From Cupriavidus yeoncheonensis (GTDB lineage Bacteria > Pseudomonadota > Gammaproteobacteria > Burkholderiales > Burkholderiaceae), in assembly GCF_905397275.1 (NCBI RefSeq), contig NZ_CAJPUY010000020.1, positions 62,001 through 126,000 of the forward strand: DNA of 64,000 nucleotides. Direction: 5' to 3'. Below, piece after piece: positions 53,059 to 61,579 of this stretch. Numbering within the stretch: position 1 is the first letter of the stretch; every line of letters begins with the position of its first letter. Below the pieces are notes generated by a model. The model searched no databases. It was not told the DNA's origin and was given only the letters and a program-made list of their open reading frames with translations. Position numbers and translations under genes: made by a program.

Positions 53059-54045
53059 ATGCAATACCAGATTTCCCGTCGCGCGTTACTTGCCCTGGGT
53101 GCGGGCATTCTTCTGCCCCAATCGCTCTTTGCCCAGCCGAGCGGTTCGCGTCCTATTCGCCTGCTCGTGGGATTCAGCGCTGGCAGCGGCGCGGACAACG
53201 TCGCCAGGCTTTACGCGTCACACCTTATGGAGCTGCTTGGCGCGCCGGTGATCGTCGATAACAAGCCCGGCGCCTCGCAACTGCTGGCCATTCGCCCTAT
53301 GCTTGCTGCACAGCCGGACGGCTTGACCCTGACCTTGGCGGGGGGGAGTGCCCTGAGTCAGGGGCCGGGGGTCCGTAAAGACCTGCCCTACGATCCTCTG
53401 AAGGACTTCAGCTTGATCGGAATGATAGCGACAGCTCCTGGCGTATTCTTTGTTCATCCGTCAATCCCGGTCTCGTCGCTGCAAGACCTGATTGCGTATG
53501 CAAAAGAGAATCCGGGGAAGCTGAACTACGGATCCGCCGGCGTCGGTTCGGCAAATCACCTGCAAATGGAGTATATAAAGAAGGTCGCTGGCATCGATCT
53601 TACTCATATTCCATATAAGTCTGACCAGGACGTTGCGCGGGAGGTGGTTGCCGGCAGTGTGCACGTCGGGCTTACCCTTGCGCAGTTTGCGATTCCTTTC
53701 ACTGCGTCGGGAAGGCTGAAGGCGATCGCAGTAACCGGCTCTCAACGACTATCGGCATTACCCAGCGTCCCCTCCTTCGCAGAGTCGGGAATTGAGAAAC
53801 TGAAGGGCATTGATTTTACCTTCTACGGCTTGATCGGGCCTGCCGGCATGGATCCGAACCTCATCACGAAGCTGAACCAGACAGTCAACCGGATCGGCGT
53901 CAACTCCGCTGTCTCCAGTCAGGTAAGGAAGCTGTACTGCAATCCGGTCCAAGGGTCACCTGCTGATTTCAGACACTATCTTGAGACAGAGGTCGGAAAA
54001 TGGCGCGAGCTTGGCAAGACCGTAAAGATTGAGTCGAGCGCCTGA
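53059..54045 (+). CDS. Bug-family tricarboxylate-type substrate-binding protein (6)
   Basis: A 328-residue periplasmic receptor with a Tat-like signal (SRRALLALGAGILLPQSLFAQ). Mature part RPIRLLVGFSAGSGADNVARLY, LAGGSALSQGPGVRKDLPYDPLKDF, IPYKSDQDVAREVVAGSVH and FYGLIGPAGMDPNLI. Paralogue of the Bug at 41228. AGGAAACAGGAGACAAA precedes ATG. Third gene of the ALDH-GMC-Bug operon. The usual G-G before S/T-D reads S-G-S-G-A-D. Confidence 0.9.
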   Translation: MQYQISRRALLALGAGILLPQSLFAQPSGSRPIRLLVGFSAGSGADNVARLYASHLMELLGAPVIVDNKPGASQLLAIRPMLAAQPDGLTLTLAGGSALSQGPGVRKDLPYDPLKDFSLIGMIATAPGVFFVHPSIPVSSLQDLIAYAKENPGKLNYGSAGVGSANHLQMEYIKKVAGIDLTHIPYKSDQDVAREVVAGSVHVGLTLAQFAIPFTASGRLKAIAVTGSQRLSALPSVPSFAESGIEKLKGIDFTFYGLIGPAGMDPNLITKLNQTVNRIGVNSAVSSQVRKLYCNPVQGSPADFRHYLETEVGKWRELGKTVKIESSA

Positions 54046-54641
54046 TTCTGGTCGCAGTCTGGCTGTCCCCTAGGCAGCGTCCCGGCGCGCGTATGACGAA
54101 TAAGTAGTGCGTCGGGTCGTCAACTCAAGTCTGTGATTGGCGATGTCTGCCCTCTCTTACGAGGCGTATCCTGGTTCGGTCGCCTGGAGCATTTTTTGTC
54201 TCGGCGACCCGTTGCACACGCGATCTCTATGAGATGCCGTCCGCGGGCACGGCCCGGGCCGCGGGGCCGGAGCGGGGGGTGCCGCCACTTACCACCGGCA
54301 TGAACGGCGGTGTGGCGAATGTCGCTGTATCGACTTCCCGCACGCCGCCGGGCAACCGCTGCAACGCTTCCTCCCGTTTTGACGGTTCTTCTCGCTAGTC
54401 AAGTCCTTCAGAGTTGCCGTGCGCGGTGCTCAAGACCGTCGGTTAGTCCTGGCTTACGAAAGAGTCGAGAAAAAGAAAATGGACCGTCCGAGCCTGGCGA
54501 TATAACGTCCTATCAGCTTGACGACGTCCGTGCCGGGATTTTTGCGCAGCTTCGGCTGGGTGCAAGGAAACGGGGCCAGGCCTGGATAGGCGTCTGCAGC
54601 CTCAGTAGGGCACTTCCGTGCCGCATACAGGAGACTCCAAA
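54046..54641. other. 596-bp non-coding gap with GC-rich dyads
   Basis: No convincing gene; the one longer open frame (from 54310) has no family features and a composition unlike the neighbours. Structures seen: GGTCGCC and GGCGACC flanking a T-run (about 54178-54209), a perfect 12-bp palindrome CGGCCCGGGCCG (54250-54261) in an extremely GC-rich patch, and CGCCAC/GTGGCG arms (54283-54317). Their role is unclear. Confidence 0.5.
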
Positions 54642-55619
54642 TTGAAATGCATGAAAGCGCTATTTGCAGCGACGATCGCGTTCGTCGTCTCACTATCGTG
54701 TCCGGCTCTTGCGCAGAAATTTCCAGATAAGCCTGTCAAAGTCATATTGCCATATCCCGTGGGAACGGGCCCCGACATGGTGATGAGACGCGTAGGCGAA
54801 AAGCTGTCCCGGTGGTGGGGCCAACCGGTAATTGTGGAGAACCGGCCGGGTGGAAATGGCTGGATCGCAGTGACCGCCGCCAAGCGCTCGGCTCCGGACG
54901 GCTACACCTTGCTACAAGCCGACACCTTGCTGTTCGGACTGCAACCGCATCTGTATCGACGCCTGCCGTTCGACCCCGTCAAGGATTTTGATCCGGTAGC
55001 GCCGATGTATCGTACGCCGTTCTTCGTTGTGGTGAATAGCAACTCAGGTTGGAAAAGCATCGCGGACCTGGTTGCGGCAGCCAAAGCAAAGGGGGGCGCC
55101 CTGACCTATGGCTCTTCTGGCATCGGCAGCCAAGCTCACCTGGGAGCCGAGATGCTGGAGCAATCCGCGGGCGTGAAAATGACGCATGTTCCCTATAAAG
55201 ATACGCCGCTGATGTACACGGCGATCGCAAACGGGGAACTCGGGTGGGCATTCGGAACGGCCCTTTCGGCCGGTCCGCTGCTCCAGGCGCACAAGGTAAA
55301 GCTCCTGGCACTTGCCGCGCCGAAGCGGCATCCCAGCTTCCCGGATGTACCCACTATCGCGGAGTCAGGCGGGCCTCGGGACGTGGAAATGAAGACGTGG
55401 ATTGCTCTGTTCGCTCCGCATGGCACGCCGAAGTCCATCGTTGAAAAGATCAATGAGGACGTAGCCCGCGCGATGGCAGAACCGGACGTGCGTGAATACC
55501 TTGCCCCGGTGGCATTCTCGGCTTGGTCCGCGCCGCCGGCTGAACTGGCCAAAACGGTCGAAGAAGATCTGAAGCAGTATGGTGAAGTGGCCAAGCGGGT
55601 GAAAATTTCGCTTGATTAG
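54642..55619 (+). CDS. Bug-family tricarboxylate-type substrate-binding protein (7)
   Basis: A 325-residue periplasmic receptor: signal peptide ALFAATIAFVVSLSCPALAQ, mature FPDKPVKVILPYPVGTGPDMVMRRV, then PDGYTLLQADTLLFG, VPYKDTPLMYTAIANGELGWAF and IALFAPHGTPKSIVEKI. The first loop (Y-P-V-G-T-G-P-D) departs from P-G-G-x-x-D. TTG at 54642 has AGGAGA seven bases upstream and is the likely start; ATG at 54651 is spaced too far. It stands alone between a long gap and a LysR gene. Confidence 0.87.
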   Translation: MKCMKALFAATIAFVVSLSCPALAQKFPDKPVKVILPYPVGTGPDMVMRRVGEKLSRWWGQPVIVENRPGGNGWIAVTAAKRSAPDGYTLLQADTLLFGLQPHLYRRLPFDPVKDFDPVAPMYRTPFFVVVNSNSGWKSIADLVAAAKAKGGALTYGSSGIGSQAHLGAEMLEQSAGVKMTHVPYKDTPLMYTAIANGELGWAFGTALSAGPLLQAHKVKLLALAAPKRHPSFPDVPTIAESGGPRDVEMKTWIALFAPHGTPKSIVEKINEDVARAMAEPDVREYLAPVAFSAWSAPPAELAKTVEEDLKQYGEVAKRVKISLD

Positions 55620-55821
55620 CAGGCATTGAACATAAGGAGGGTTTGCAGCCAGACCGGCGGATGCCCTCTGGCTGCCTTGGGCGGCGTCGGGCATGGCGCG
55701 CCGATGAGCGATGAGGGGGATCACTGCCGGGATTCGGGAGCGCAGGGTGTCCAGTCTCTGCGCTGAGTATAATTTGGGTGCCACCTAATCTAACGATGGC
55801 TGGAAAGCCGATCGGAAACCA

Positions 55822-56763
55822 ATGGAACTTCGGCACCTACGGTATTTTTTAGCCGCGGCGGAAGAAGAGCACTTTGGCCGTGCGTCAGAACGCTTGCATG
55901 TCACCAGACCGGCCGTCTCGCAAATCATCTCGGATCTCGAAAGTGAGATCGGCACCGCCCTCTTCGAAAGGTATGCCCAGCGCGTCAGATTAACTGCAGC
56001 GGGGCGGAATTTTCTTCAGAAAGTGACCGCGGTGATGAATGACCTTAACGAGGCGGTGGTGACAACCAAGCGCGTCGGCGATGGCAAGAGCGGAACGCTG
56101 AATATTGGCTATGGGTCATTGACGCTTATTCATTCTATTTTTCGCGTTGCGATTAAGCGATTTCGCGATAGCTATCCGGATGTCGCACTCTCGCTCGTCG
56201 AGCTGCCGACGGCAGATCAGCCGAAGGCGCTCGCGGAAGGGAAGATCCATGCGGGCTTCATGCACCTCGGTCCGAATACACAGGTTCTGCGCAGGAAGAG
56301 TACCAACCGCGTCCTGGGTGGCCAGGATCGGACCGTGTTGGATTGGATCTGCATCCAGAAGGGGAAGCTGGGCGCCGTGGTGCCCAATGATCATCGGCTC
56401 GCAAACAGGAAATCAGTTCGTCTTGCTGAACTGAGTGGCGAGCGTTTTGTGGTAGTGCCGCGAGGGATCAGCAGCCCGTTGCATCCGCCAATTTCGTCCC
56501 TCTTTCAAGAGGCTGGCTTCGAGCCTCAGATCGTACAGGAGGTCAGCACTTCGGTTTCGCAGCTCAATCTGATTTCTGTCGGCATGGGTATCGGACTGTC
56601 CGTTGTCGGCAAGAATTTCAGTTATCCGCCCGATTTGACGACGTTGCCACTGAGTGACGTGAGCTATGCGACGACCTTTGTGCTCGGATGGATCAAGGGT
56701 GAACGAAATCCAGCGCTGGACCATATGATTGAAATAGTCGAAGGCCTTTCGAAACAGCCCTAG
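55822..56763 (+). CDS. LysR-family transcriptional regulator
   Basis: A 313-residue LysR regulator of the CatR/BenM-like or AlsR group: MELRHLRYFLAAAEEEHFGRASERLHVTRPAVSQIISDLESEIGTALFERYAQRVRLTAAG, then LNIGYGSLTLIHSIFRVAIKRFRDSYPDVALSLVELPTADQ and VSTSVSQLNLISVGMGIGLSVV. Such proteins answer to aromatic or dicarboxylic intermediates. It lies 200 bases after the Bug gene and converges with the porin at 57246. Its promoter region shows no copy of the repeated dyad. Confidence 0.92.
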   Translation: MELRHLRYFLAAAEEEHFGRASERLHVTRPAVSQIISDLESEIGTALFERYAQRVRLTAAGRNFLQKVTAVMNDLNEAVVTTKRVGDGKSGTLNIGYGSLTLIHSIFRVAIKRFRDSYPDVALSLVELPTADQPKALAEGKIHAGFMHLGPNTQVLRRKSTNRVLGGQDRTVLDWICIQKGKLGAVVPNDHRLANRKSVRLAELSGERFVVVPRGISSPLHPPISSLFQEAGFEPQIVQEVSTSVSQLNLISVGMGIGLSVVGKNFSYPPDLTTLPLSDVSYATTFVLGWIKGERNPALDHMIEIVEGLSKQP

Positions 56764-57245
56764 AACGCGAGCGCGCCCTTTGTGCCGATCGGTGCTTAAG
56801 ACGGAGATTTCTGAGGAGGGACTAGCGATGTCACCGGTTGCGGGAACAGGGAATGCATGTCTGAGATGTGGGGCTGTGGCATCACGGCTCGACATCGATC
56901 CCCGAGGTCGTCCACTGGAGGGGTAGTCGATGGAGCGTGAGAGGCATCGGGGCCCGGAAGGGTGACCTGCCAGTGGGGATCACCCTGCATCCGCCGAACC
57001 AACTCGAGGCAATAGCGTAGGTAAGCCATTCAGCGATCCCGAGTTCTAGCCGAATGCGGAGCGCGCTTGGCTGTGCGGTGCATGGCCGATCGTGCGCTGC
57101 ACACTGATTGAGCATTCCGCATGACGTTGTTCGACATATTGTGATCGCTCCTATAAAGAATGCATTCCCAGGCGTAACATTCGCACGAACTTGTCGTTGG
57201 GATCGAGCCATCATCGGATGGCTCTGGCTTCAGCGACGATGCACG
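56764..57245. other. 482-bp non-coding gap between converging LysR and porin genes
   Basis: A minus-strand open frame of 77 codons (56796-57029) starts sensibly (MAYLRYCLELVRR) but turns into low-complexity sequence and is not called. A hairpin GAGCCATC/GATGGCTC (57205-57224, four-base loop) lies 22 bases past the porin stop and could end its transcript, though no T-run follows. Confidence 0.45.
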
Positions 57246-58334
57246 TCAGAAAATGTGCCGGATATTCATGGTAACGCCCAACTGGTTCTGGCCAGGATTG
57301 ATGGTGTTGTTGAGACCATTTAGTCCGTAGTTGGAATTGTTCTTGTTCTTGACATAACCGACGGTCAAGTAGAGGTCTGTGCGTTTGGAAAGGCTATAGT
57401 CCGCAGATCCGACCAGTATCCACGGATCCGCCCCAGACCTGCGGTCATTAAGGTAGTATCCGGCTGCCGTAAGGGCCAGGGCGGGCATGATTTGCTGACG
57501 ATAGCCAACCCAATAGTAATCGGTTCTTCGAGTCGGGGCGCCCGCCGCGACACCGATGTCGCCGTTCAGCCAGCGATAACCGGCAAAGACTTTCGAATTC
57601 CCGAAGCTGTAGTTGCCGGCAACTGCCAGGCGTTGATCGCGTTGCCCCGAGTTCTGGCCAGCAATGCCGCGCGTACCTTGTTGCTGGTCATAGATAACCG
57701 TGGCGCCGAAATTATCTGCTGCATATTGCACACCGCCCGCGTATGCGCGATCACTCTTGAGGTCTCCCGGCGTTTCTGTGCCAAACGATGTAGTACCATT
57801 AGCGGTAATGCTCGTGCCCCTTGCGAAGCTGTACAGCGCTATCGCCGTCCATGGTCCGAATTTGCCCGTATACTTGGCGCTATTGTCGTAGCGCCCTACG
57901 AAGTTTGGTTCAAACGTGATAGCCGAGTACCGGCCGGCAAGCGCCAATGGGTCGTAATTACCCAGGACATCGAGGAACGCGTTAGGCTGTCGCCCCAATG
58001 TTACGCGGCCCCATTGGTTCTCGAGTCCAACAAACGCCTGACGCCCGAACAGTCGTCCTCCTTGGTTGATGACACCAGTGTCGATGTCGTAGCCATTCTC
58101 CAGTACAAAGACGGCCTTCGTGCCGCTGCCGAGATCTTCGACACCGCGCAGACCCCAACGGGAGGCCGCAACGTTACCTGTCGTCATGCGTACCAGCTTG
58201 TTGCCGGCTGCATTGGCGTTGGAGAGGTATTCCACTCCAACATCGGCAATGCCATAAAGCGTAACCGAGGGCTGCGCCGCTGCTAGCTGTGCCGATGTAA
58301 CTAACATTGCGCCGATATATAGTCGCTTGGTCAT
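57246..58334 (-). CDS. Gram-negative trimeric porin (2)
   Basis: A 362-residue outer-membrane porin: signal peptide ending AQLAAAQ, barrel start PSVTLYGIADVGVEYL, SRWGLRGVEDLGSGTKAVFVLENGYD, GRLFGRQAFVGLENQWGRVTLGRQ and final MNIRHIF. ATG at 58334 follows GGAAGAAATC; an ATG at 58346 adds four residues. Same family and length as the porin at 43347 and likewise next to a GMC/ALDH/Bug module. It is leftward, downstream of the leftward Bug at 58684 after a 349-bp gap, so probably has its own promoter. Confidence 0.93.
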   Translation of the reverse strand: MTKRLYIGAMLVTSAQLAAAQPSVTLYGIADVGVEYLSNANAAGNKLVRMTTGNVAASRWGLRGVEDLGSGTKAVFVLENGYDIDTGVINQGGRLFGRQAFVGLENQWGRVTLGRQPNAFLDVLGNYDPLALAGRYSAITFEPNFVGRYDNSAKYTGKFGPWTAIALYSFARGTSITANGTTSFGTETPGDLKSDRAYAGGVQYAADNFGATVIYDQQQGTRGIAGQNSGQRDQRLAVAGNYSFGNSKVFAGYRWLNGDIGVAAGAPTRRTDYYWVGYRQQIMPALALTAAGYYLNDRRSGADPWILVGSADYSLSKRTDLYLTVGYVKNKNNSNYGLNGLNNTINPGQNQLGVTMNIRHIF

Positions 58335-58683
58335 GATTTCTTCCATCTTATTATCTAAATTTATACTAAAAAGAGATTTTTAATTTACGCAGAGCCTGTG
58401 TACTGACGCAGAAATTCAAAGAACCTTTTCGGCGCCAAGAAGCTACTCGGTTGCTTTTGCGCAAAGCGCCGCCCTGACCGCCAATTGGCGAGTTGGTTAT
58501 GTCCATAAAAAATAGAGAAAAGCTTTTTGGTGGCGAAGAATGGCGGTCGGGGCGAGAAGTCATGCTATGCACGCCTGTGCAGTCCGAGCTACGCGCCAGA
58601 CGATCGGAGCCTTCGAAAAGGTGGTGGCCTAAGTTATGACGACCAAAACACTCGTCCCCTTCAAAGTTTCCGGGGGGCCACGT
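58335..58683. promoter_or_regulatory. Porin upstream region with long-range inverted repeat
   Basis: Next to the porin start the sequence is very AT-rich (58345-58390), fitting a promoter. Further up, CGCCCTGACCGCCA (58470-58483) and TGGCGGTCGGGGCG (58541-58554) are inverted copies with one mismatch, 57 bases apart. The block between them includes an A-rich stretch. No gene seen. Confidence 0.45.
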
Positions 58684-59739
58684 CTAATTGGAGGTGATCC
58701 CGGCCGCCTTTACGACGGGCCGCCATTTGTTGATCTCCGCTTGGAGATCCTTCCTGACTGCAGCCGGATTGTTGGCGTCGGCTTCCACGCCGATCGCTTG
58801 CAGACGGCCCTTCAAACTCTCGTCACTGAGGGTAGCGTTCAACGTCTCGGTCAACTTGCGAATGACCGGTGCAGGCGTTCCTTTGGGCGCGGCAAGGAAA
58901 TACCACGTGTCGGCCTCCACTCCAGGAAAGCCCGCTTCAGCCGTTGTGGGTACTGTGGGTACTAGGCTCGACCGCCGTTTCGACGCGACAGCCAGGGCTT
59001 TCAGGGACCCGTCGCGCACCCGCGGTGCACATACAAAGGCGGAGCAAAGCTGGAAGGTGGTCTGGCCTCCCAGCAGATCGTTCAGGCCGGCGCTCTCGCC
59101 CTTGTAAGGAATATGAAGCGCATGGGTTTTGGTAAGTTGCTTCAGCAGTTCCCCACCAAGGTGCGAGGGCGATCCAACACCTGGGGACCCGAACTGGACC
59201 GCATCAGGATTGGACCGCATCAAGTTCACCAGGTCTCGCAGGTCATTCAATTTCGATTTCGGATTGCTCACGATGAGCAAGTCGATCCTTCCTAGCTTTC
59301 CGATAAAGTCGAAGTCGTTAATCAGGTCGAAGGGAAGGTTGGCGTTCGGGATAACCGAGTTGCCGGCAAGGGTGGCCGTACCGACCAGCAAGGTGTAGCC
59401 GTCCGGCGAGCTCTTGGCCACGACGTTAGCGCCAACCGCTGCACTGGCGCCCCCCCGATTTTCTGGGACGATGGGTTGCCCCAGCCGCGGGGCCAGATAC
59501 TGAGCCACGATGCGTGCGGCGACATCTGTGCCGCCTCCGGCCGTGAACGGAATGACGAGTCGGATAGGTTGTTTTGGGTACGACTCGGCGGCGCTGCTCG
59601 GCGCCGGTGCCAACGAGCCAAACAGCGCGGCGGCTAGCATGGCCCGGCTCAATGCTTTCATCGAAGTAGCTGCAAAAAAGTGAACGCCAGTCCGCAACTG
59701 GCTTCCGACGCATTGCGCGTGGAAGTCGTACCTGCCCAT
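58684..59739 (-). CDS. Bug-family tricarboxylate-type substrate-binding protein (8)
   Basis: A receptor of up to 351 residues: signal peptide SRAMLAAALFGSLAPAPSSAAE, mature YPKQPIRLVIPFTAGGGTDVAARIV, PDGYTLLVGTATLAGN, IPYKGESAGLNDLLGGQTTFQLCSAF and WYFLAAPKGTPAPVIRKL. Start is uncertain: ATG at 59739 has GGAGAC seven bases upstream but gives a long n-region; ATG at 59661 gives a compact signal peptide but no ribosome site. Divergent from the MFS gene, so the two may handle the same compound. Confidence 0.87.
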   Translation of the reverse strand: MGRYDFHAQCVGSQLRTGVHFFAATSMKALSRAMLAAALFGSLAPAPSSAAESYPKQPIRLVIPFTAGGGTDVAARIVAQYLAPRLGQPIVPENRGGASAAVGANVVAKSSPDGYTLLVGTATLAGNSVIPNANLPFDLINDFDFIGKLGRIDLLIVSNPKSKLNDLRDLVNLMRSNPDAVQFGSPGVGSPSHLGGELLKQLTKTHALHIPYKGESAGLNDLLGGQTTFQLCSAFVCAPRVRDGSLKALAVASKRRSSLVPTVPTTAEAGFPGVEADTWYFLAAPKGTPAPVIRKLTETLNATLSDESLKGRLQAIGVEADANNPAAVRKDLQAEINKWRPVVKAAGITSN

Positions 59740-60107
59740 ATCTGTTGTCTCCGGTGAGTGTGGCTTCGCCATCTATCTGCCGAGACATTAGCGCGGGGAG
59801 TCGGATACGTATATTTGTATTTTCTCGACCTTAGCGTAAGTTGCAGCTTACGCTCGCTGCCGGCGTGCGCCAGGTTGAACCCTCGTAAGAAGGCCGCTAG
59901 AACTGGGGGTATAACCTGGTGTTATTGCCACGGGCCGCACAACCTCACGGTTGCTTGACCAGACGGCGATGCGGCGCCGATCATCGGCTTACCAAATGCC
60001 ATGCGCAATGCGACCCCCGCGCGCGACGCAAGGCTGCAGTGGACAATGGCGGCACCTCTTCGGTGTTGAGTCCACCCAAAATACTAGAAGCAGGAGACCC
60101 CCTAGCA
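59740..60107. other. Divergent control region, Bug (8) / MFS transporter
   Basis: These 368 bases hold no credible gene. They include the AGCGTAAG-N6-CTTACGCT dyad (59832-59853) and an AT-rich patch with ATACGTATATTTGTATTTT (59806-59824) that could serve as promoter for either side. The MFS ribosome site AGGAGAC is at the right end. Confidence 0.55.
59832..59853. promoter_or_regulatory. Inverted repeat AGCGTAAG-N6-CTTACGCT
   Basis: Perfect 8-bp arms around six bases, 93 bases before the leftward Bug start and 255 before the rightward MFS start. Its place in a divergent promoter region suggests an operator for both. No T-run, so not a terminator. The cognate regulator is not evident in the window. 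Confidence 0.45.
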
Positions 60108-61532
60108 ATGAAATCGATACAAGCGCGGACGCCTGTCCATGCCGGAGCCAGGCTCGACAGATTACCCATTGGCCCGTTCCATCGCAGAGTTCTCACGCTG
60201 CTGGGACTGGGCATGTTCTTCGACTCGTTTGACAACAATCTTTCCGCCTCAGTGTTGGCGGCAATGCTCGACGGCAAGTGGTCTACCCTTGAGGAAAACT
60301 CGCTTTTCCTGAGTTGGGGCTACTTTGGCTTGATGCTCGGCGTCTGGTTTGCCGGATGGCTGAGTGACCGCTACGGCCGCAAGATTGCATATCAGTTCAA
60401 TCTTGCAGTCTTCGGAATCATGGCGCTATTGGCGGCATGCGCCCCCTCCATGGAGTGGCTGATTCCCATTCGCTTTCTAATGGGGATCGGAATGGGCGCA
60501 GAGTACTTGATGGCCTATGGCCTACTTGCCGAGTTCTTTCCGCTGGCGTCGCGCGCACGTTGTCTCGGCATAGTAGCTATCGCCAGCGGAGTCGGCGTGT
60601 TCCTTACCGCGCTGGTGGCAATGGCTGTCATTCCGACCTTTGGCTGGCGCGCGATGTTCGTCATCGGCGGCGTAGGCACGCTTTGGGTATGGTGGCTGCG
60701 GCGGCATCTCCCCGAGTCGCCCCGATGGCTCGAGCGAGTCGGCCGGAACGCGGAAGCGGAGGAGATTCTGCAGCAGATTGAAGGCGAAGCCGCCAAACTG
60801 GCACCACTGCCTCCGTACGCCACGGACGCGCCGAGGGCTACTCCCCGGAAAGTACCGGTCAGCATCCTGTTCTCGCGCAAGGTCATCGGCCGCACCCTCA
60901 TTGCCATTCTGGTAAACGTGACCTGCTTGGTGGGCGCCTACATTATGAGCGGATGGATGCCCACGTTCTTCCTGCAACAAGGGATGAGTGTGACCAAGTC
61001 GCTGGCCTTCAATGCCGCCATGATGACCGGCTGGGTACTTGGCCCCTTGCTCAGCGTGTACGTGGCGGACCGATTCGGGCCACGGAAGGGGGTTATTACG
61101 TTCGGCTTGGTCTGTGCGGCACTCGGCGCGGTATACCCGTTTCTCAGTAGTCCTGTCGCGATTGCAGGATGCGGCACGCTGCTTGTTGCCGCGGTATCCC
61201 TGTGCCTCTACCTGGGGCTGGGTGGCACCCTGGAGTTGTTTCCCACTGAGTACCGCTTTCGCGGGGCAGGTCTGGCCCAGACCGTTGGACGGGGATGCCT
61301 GATTGCCTCGCCGATGATCATCATGGGAATTTTCCGGACGTACGGTATCGGTGGCGTGATTGGCGCGGTATCTGGGCTGTACCTGTTCGCAGCGCTGCTA
61401 CTGGCCGTCGCCGGCGTCGAAACGAGCAAGCGCTCGCTCGAGTCACTCGATCCTGACCAGCATGGAGACGACGACCGTCAACGCGGCTCGACGTCGGGAC
61501 AAGCCGAGATTGCCGCTCAGGCGAATCACTGA
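60108..61532 (+). CDS. MFS transporter, metabolite/sugar:H+ symporter type
   Basis: A 474-residue 12-helix permease. MFMotifs: FFDSFDNNLSASVLAAML in helix 1 (the D-x-x-D pattern of aromatic-acid or sugar symporters), GWLSDRYGRK between helices 2 and 3, RFLMGIGMGAEY in helix 4, PESPRWLERVGR after helix 6 and ADRFGPRKGV between helices 8 and 9. Imports an organic acid or sugar-like compound. ATG at 60108 follows AAGCAGGAGACC; an in-frame reading from 59919 is unsupported. First gene of the operon MFS-ADH-SDR-ALDH. Confidence 0.9.
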   Translation: MKSIQARTPVHAGARLDRLPIGPFHRRVLTLLGLGMFFDSFDNNLSASVLAAMLDGKWSTLEENSLFLSWGYFGLMLGVWFAGWLSDRYGRKIAYQFNLAVFGIMALLAACAPSMEWLIPIRFLMGIGMGAEYLMAYGLLAEFFPLASRARCLGIVAIASGVGVFLTALVAMAVIPTFGWRAMFVIGGVGTLWVWWLRRHLPESPRWLERVGRNAEAEEILQQIEGEAAKLAPLPPYATDAPRATPRKVPVSILFSRKVIGRTLIAILVNVTCLVGAYIMSGWMPTFFLQQGMSVTKSLAFNAAMMTGWVLGPLLSVYVADRFGPRKGVITFGLVCAALGAVYPFLSSPVAIAGCGTLLVAAVSLCLYLGLGGTLELFPTEYRFRGAGLAQTVGRGCLIASPMIIMGIFRTYGIGGVIGAVSGLYLFAALLLAVAGVETSKRSLESLDPDQHGDDDRQRGSTSGQAEIAAQANH

Positions 61533-61579
61533 TGCAATTTCACGTCGCCCTGGATTGACGTGAACAAGGAGACTCAAGA

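Noticed and set aside
54310-54645. 111-codon open frame in the gap before Bug (7)
   Set aside because: No ribosome site, Arg/Ser/Pro-rich composition and no family features; it ends inside the Bug leader.
56796-57029. 77-codon minus-strand open frame (MAYLRYCLELVRR)
   Set aside because: The first 25 residues look protein-like but the rest is low-complexity; no ribosome site. Possibly a remnant, not enough to call.
58366-58572. 68-codon minus-strand frame upstream of the second porin
   Set aside because: It overlaps the AT-rich promoter region and has no domain features.
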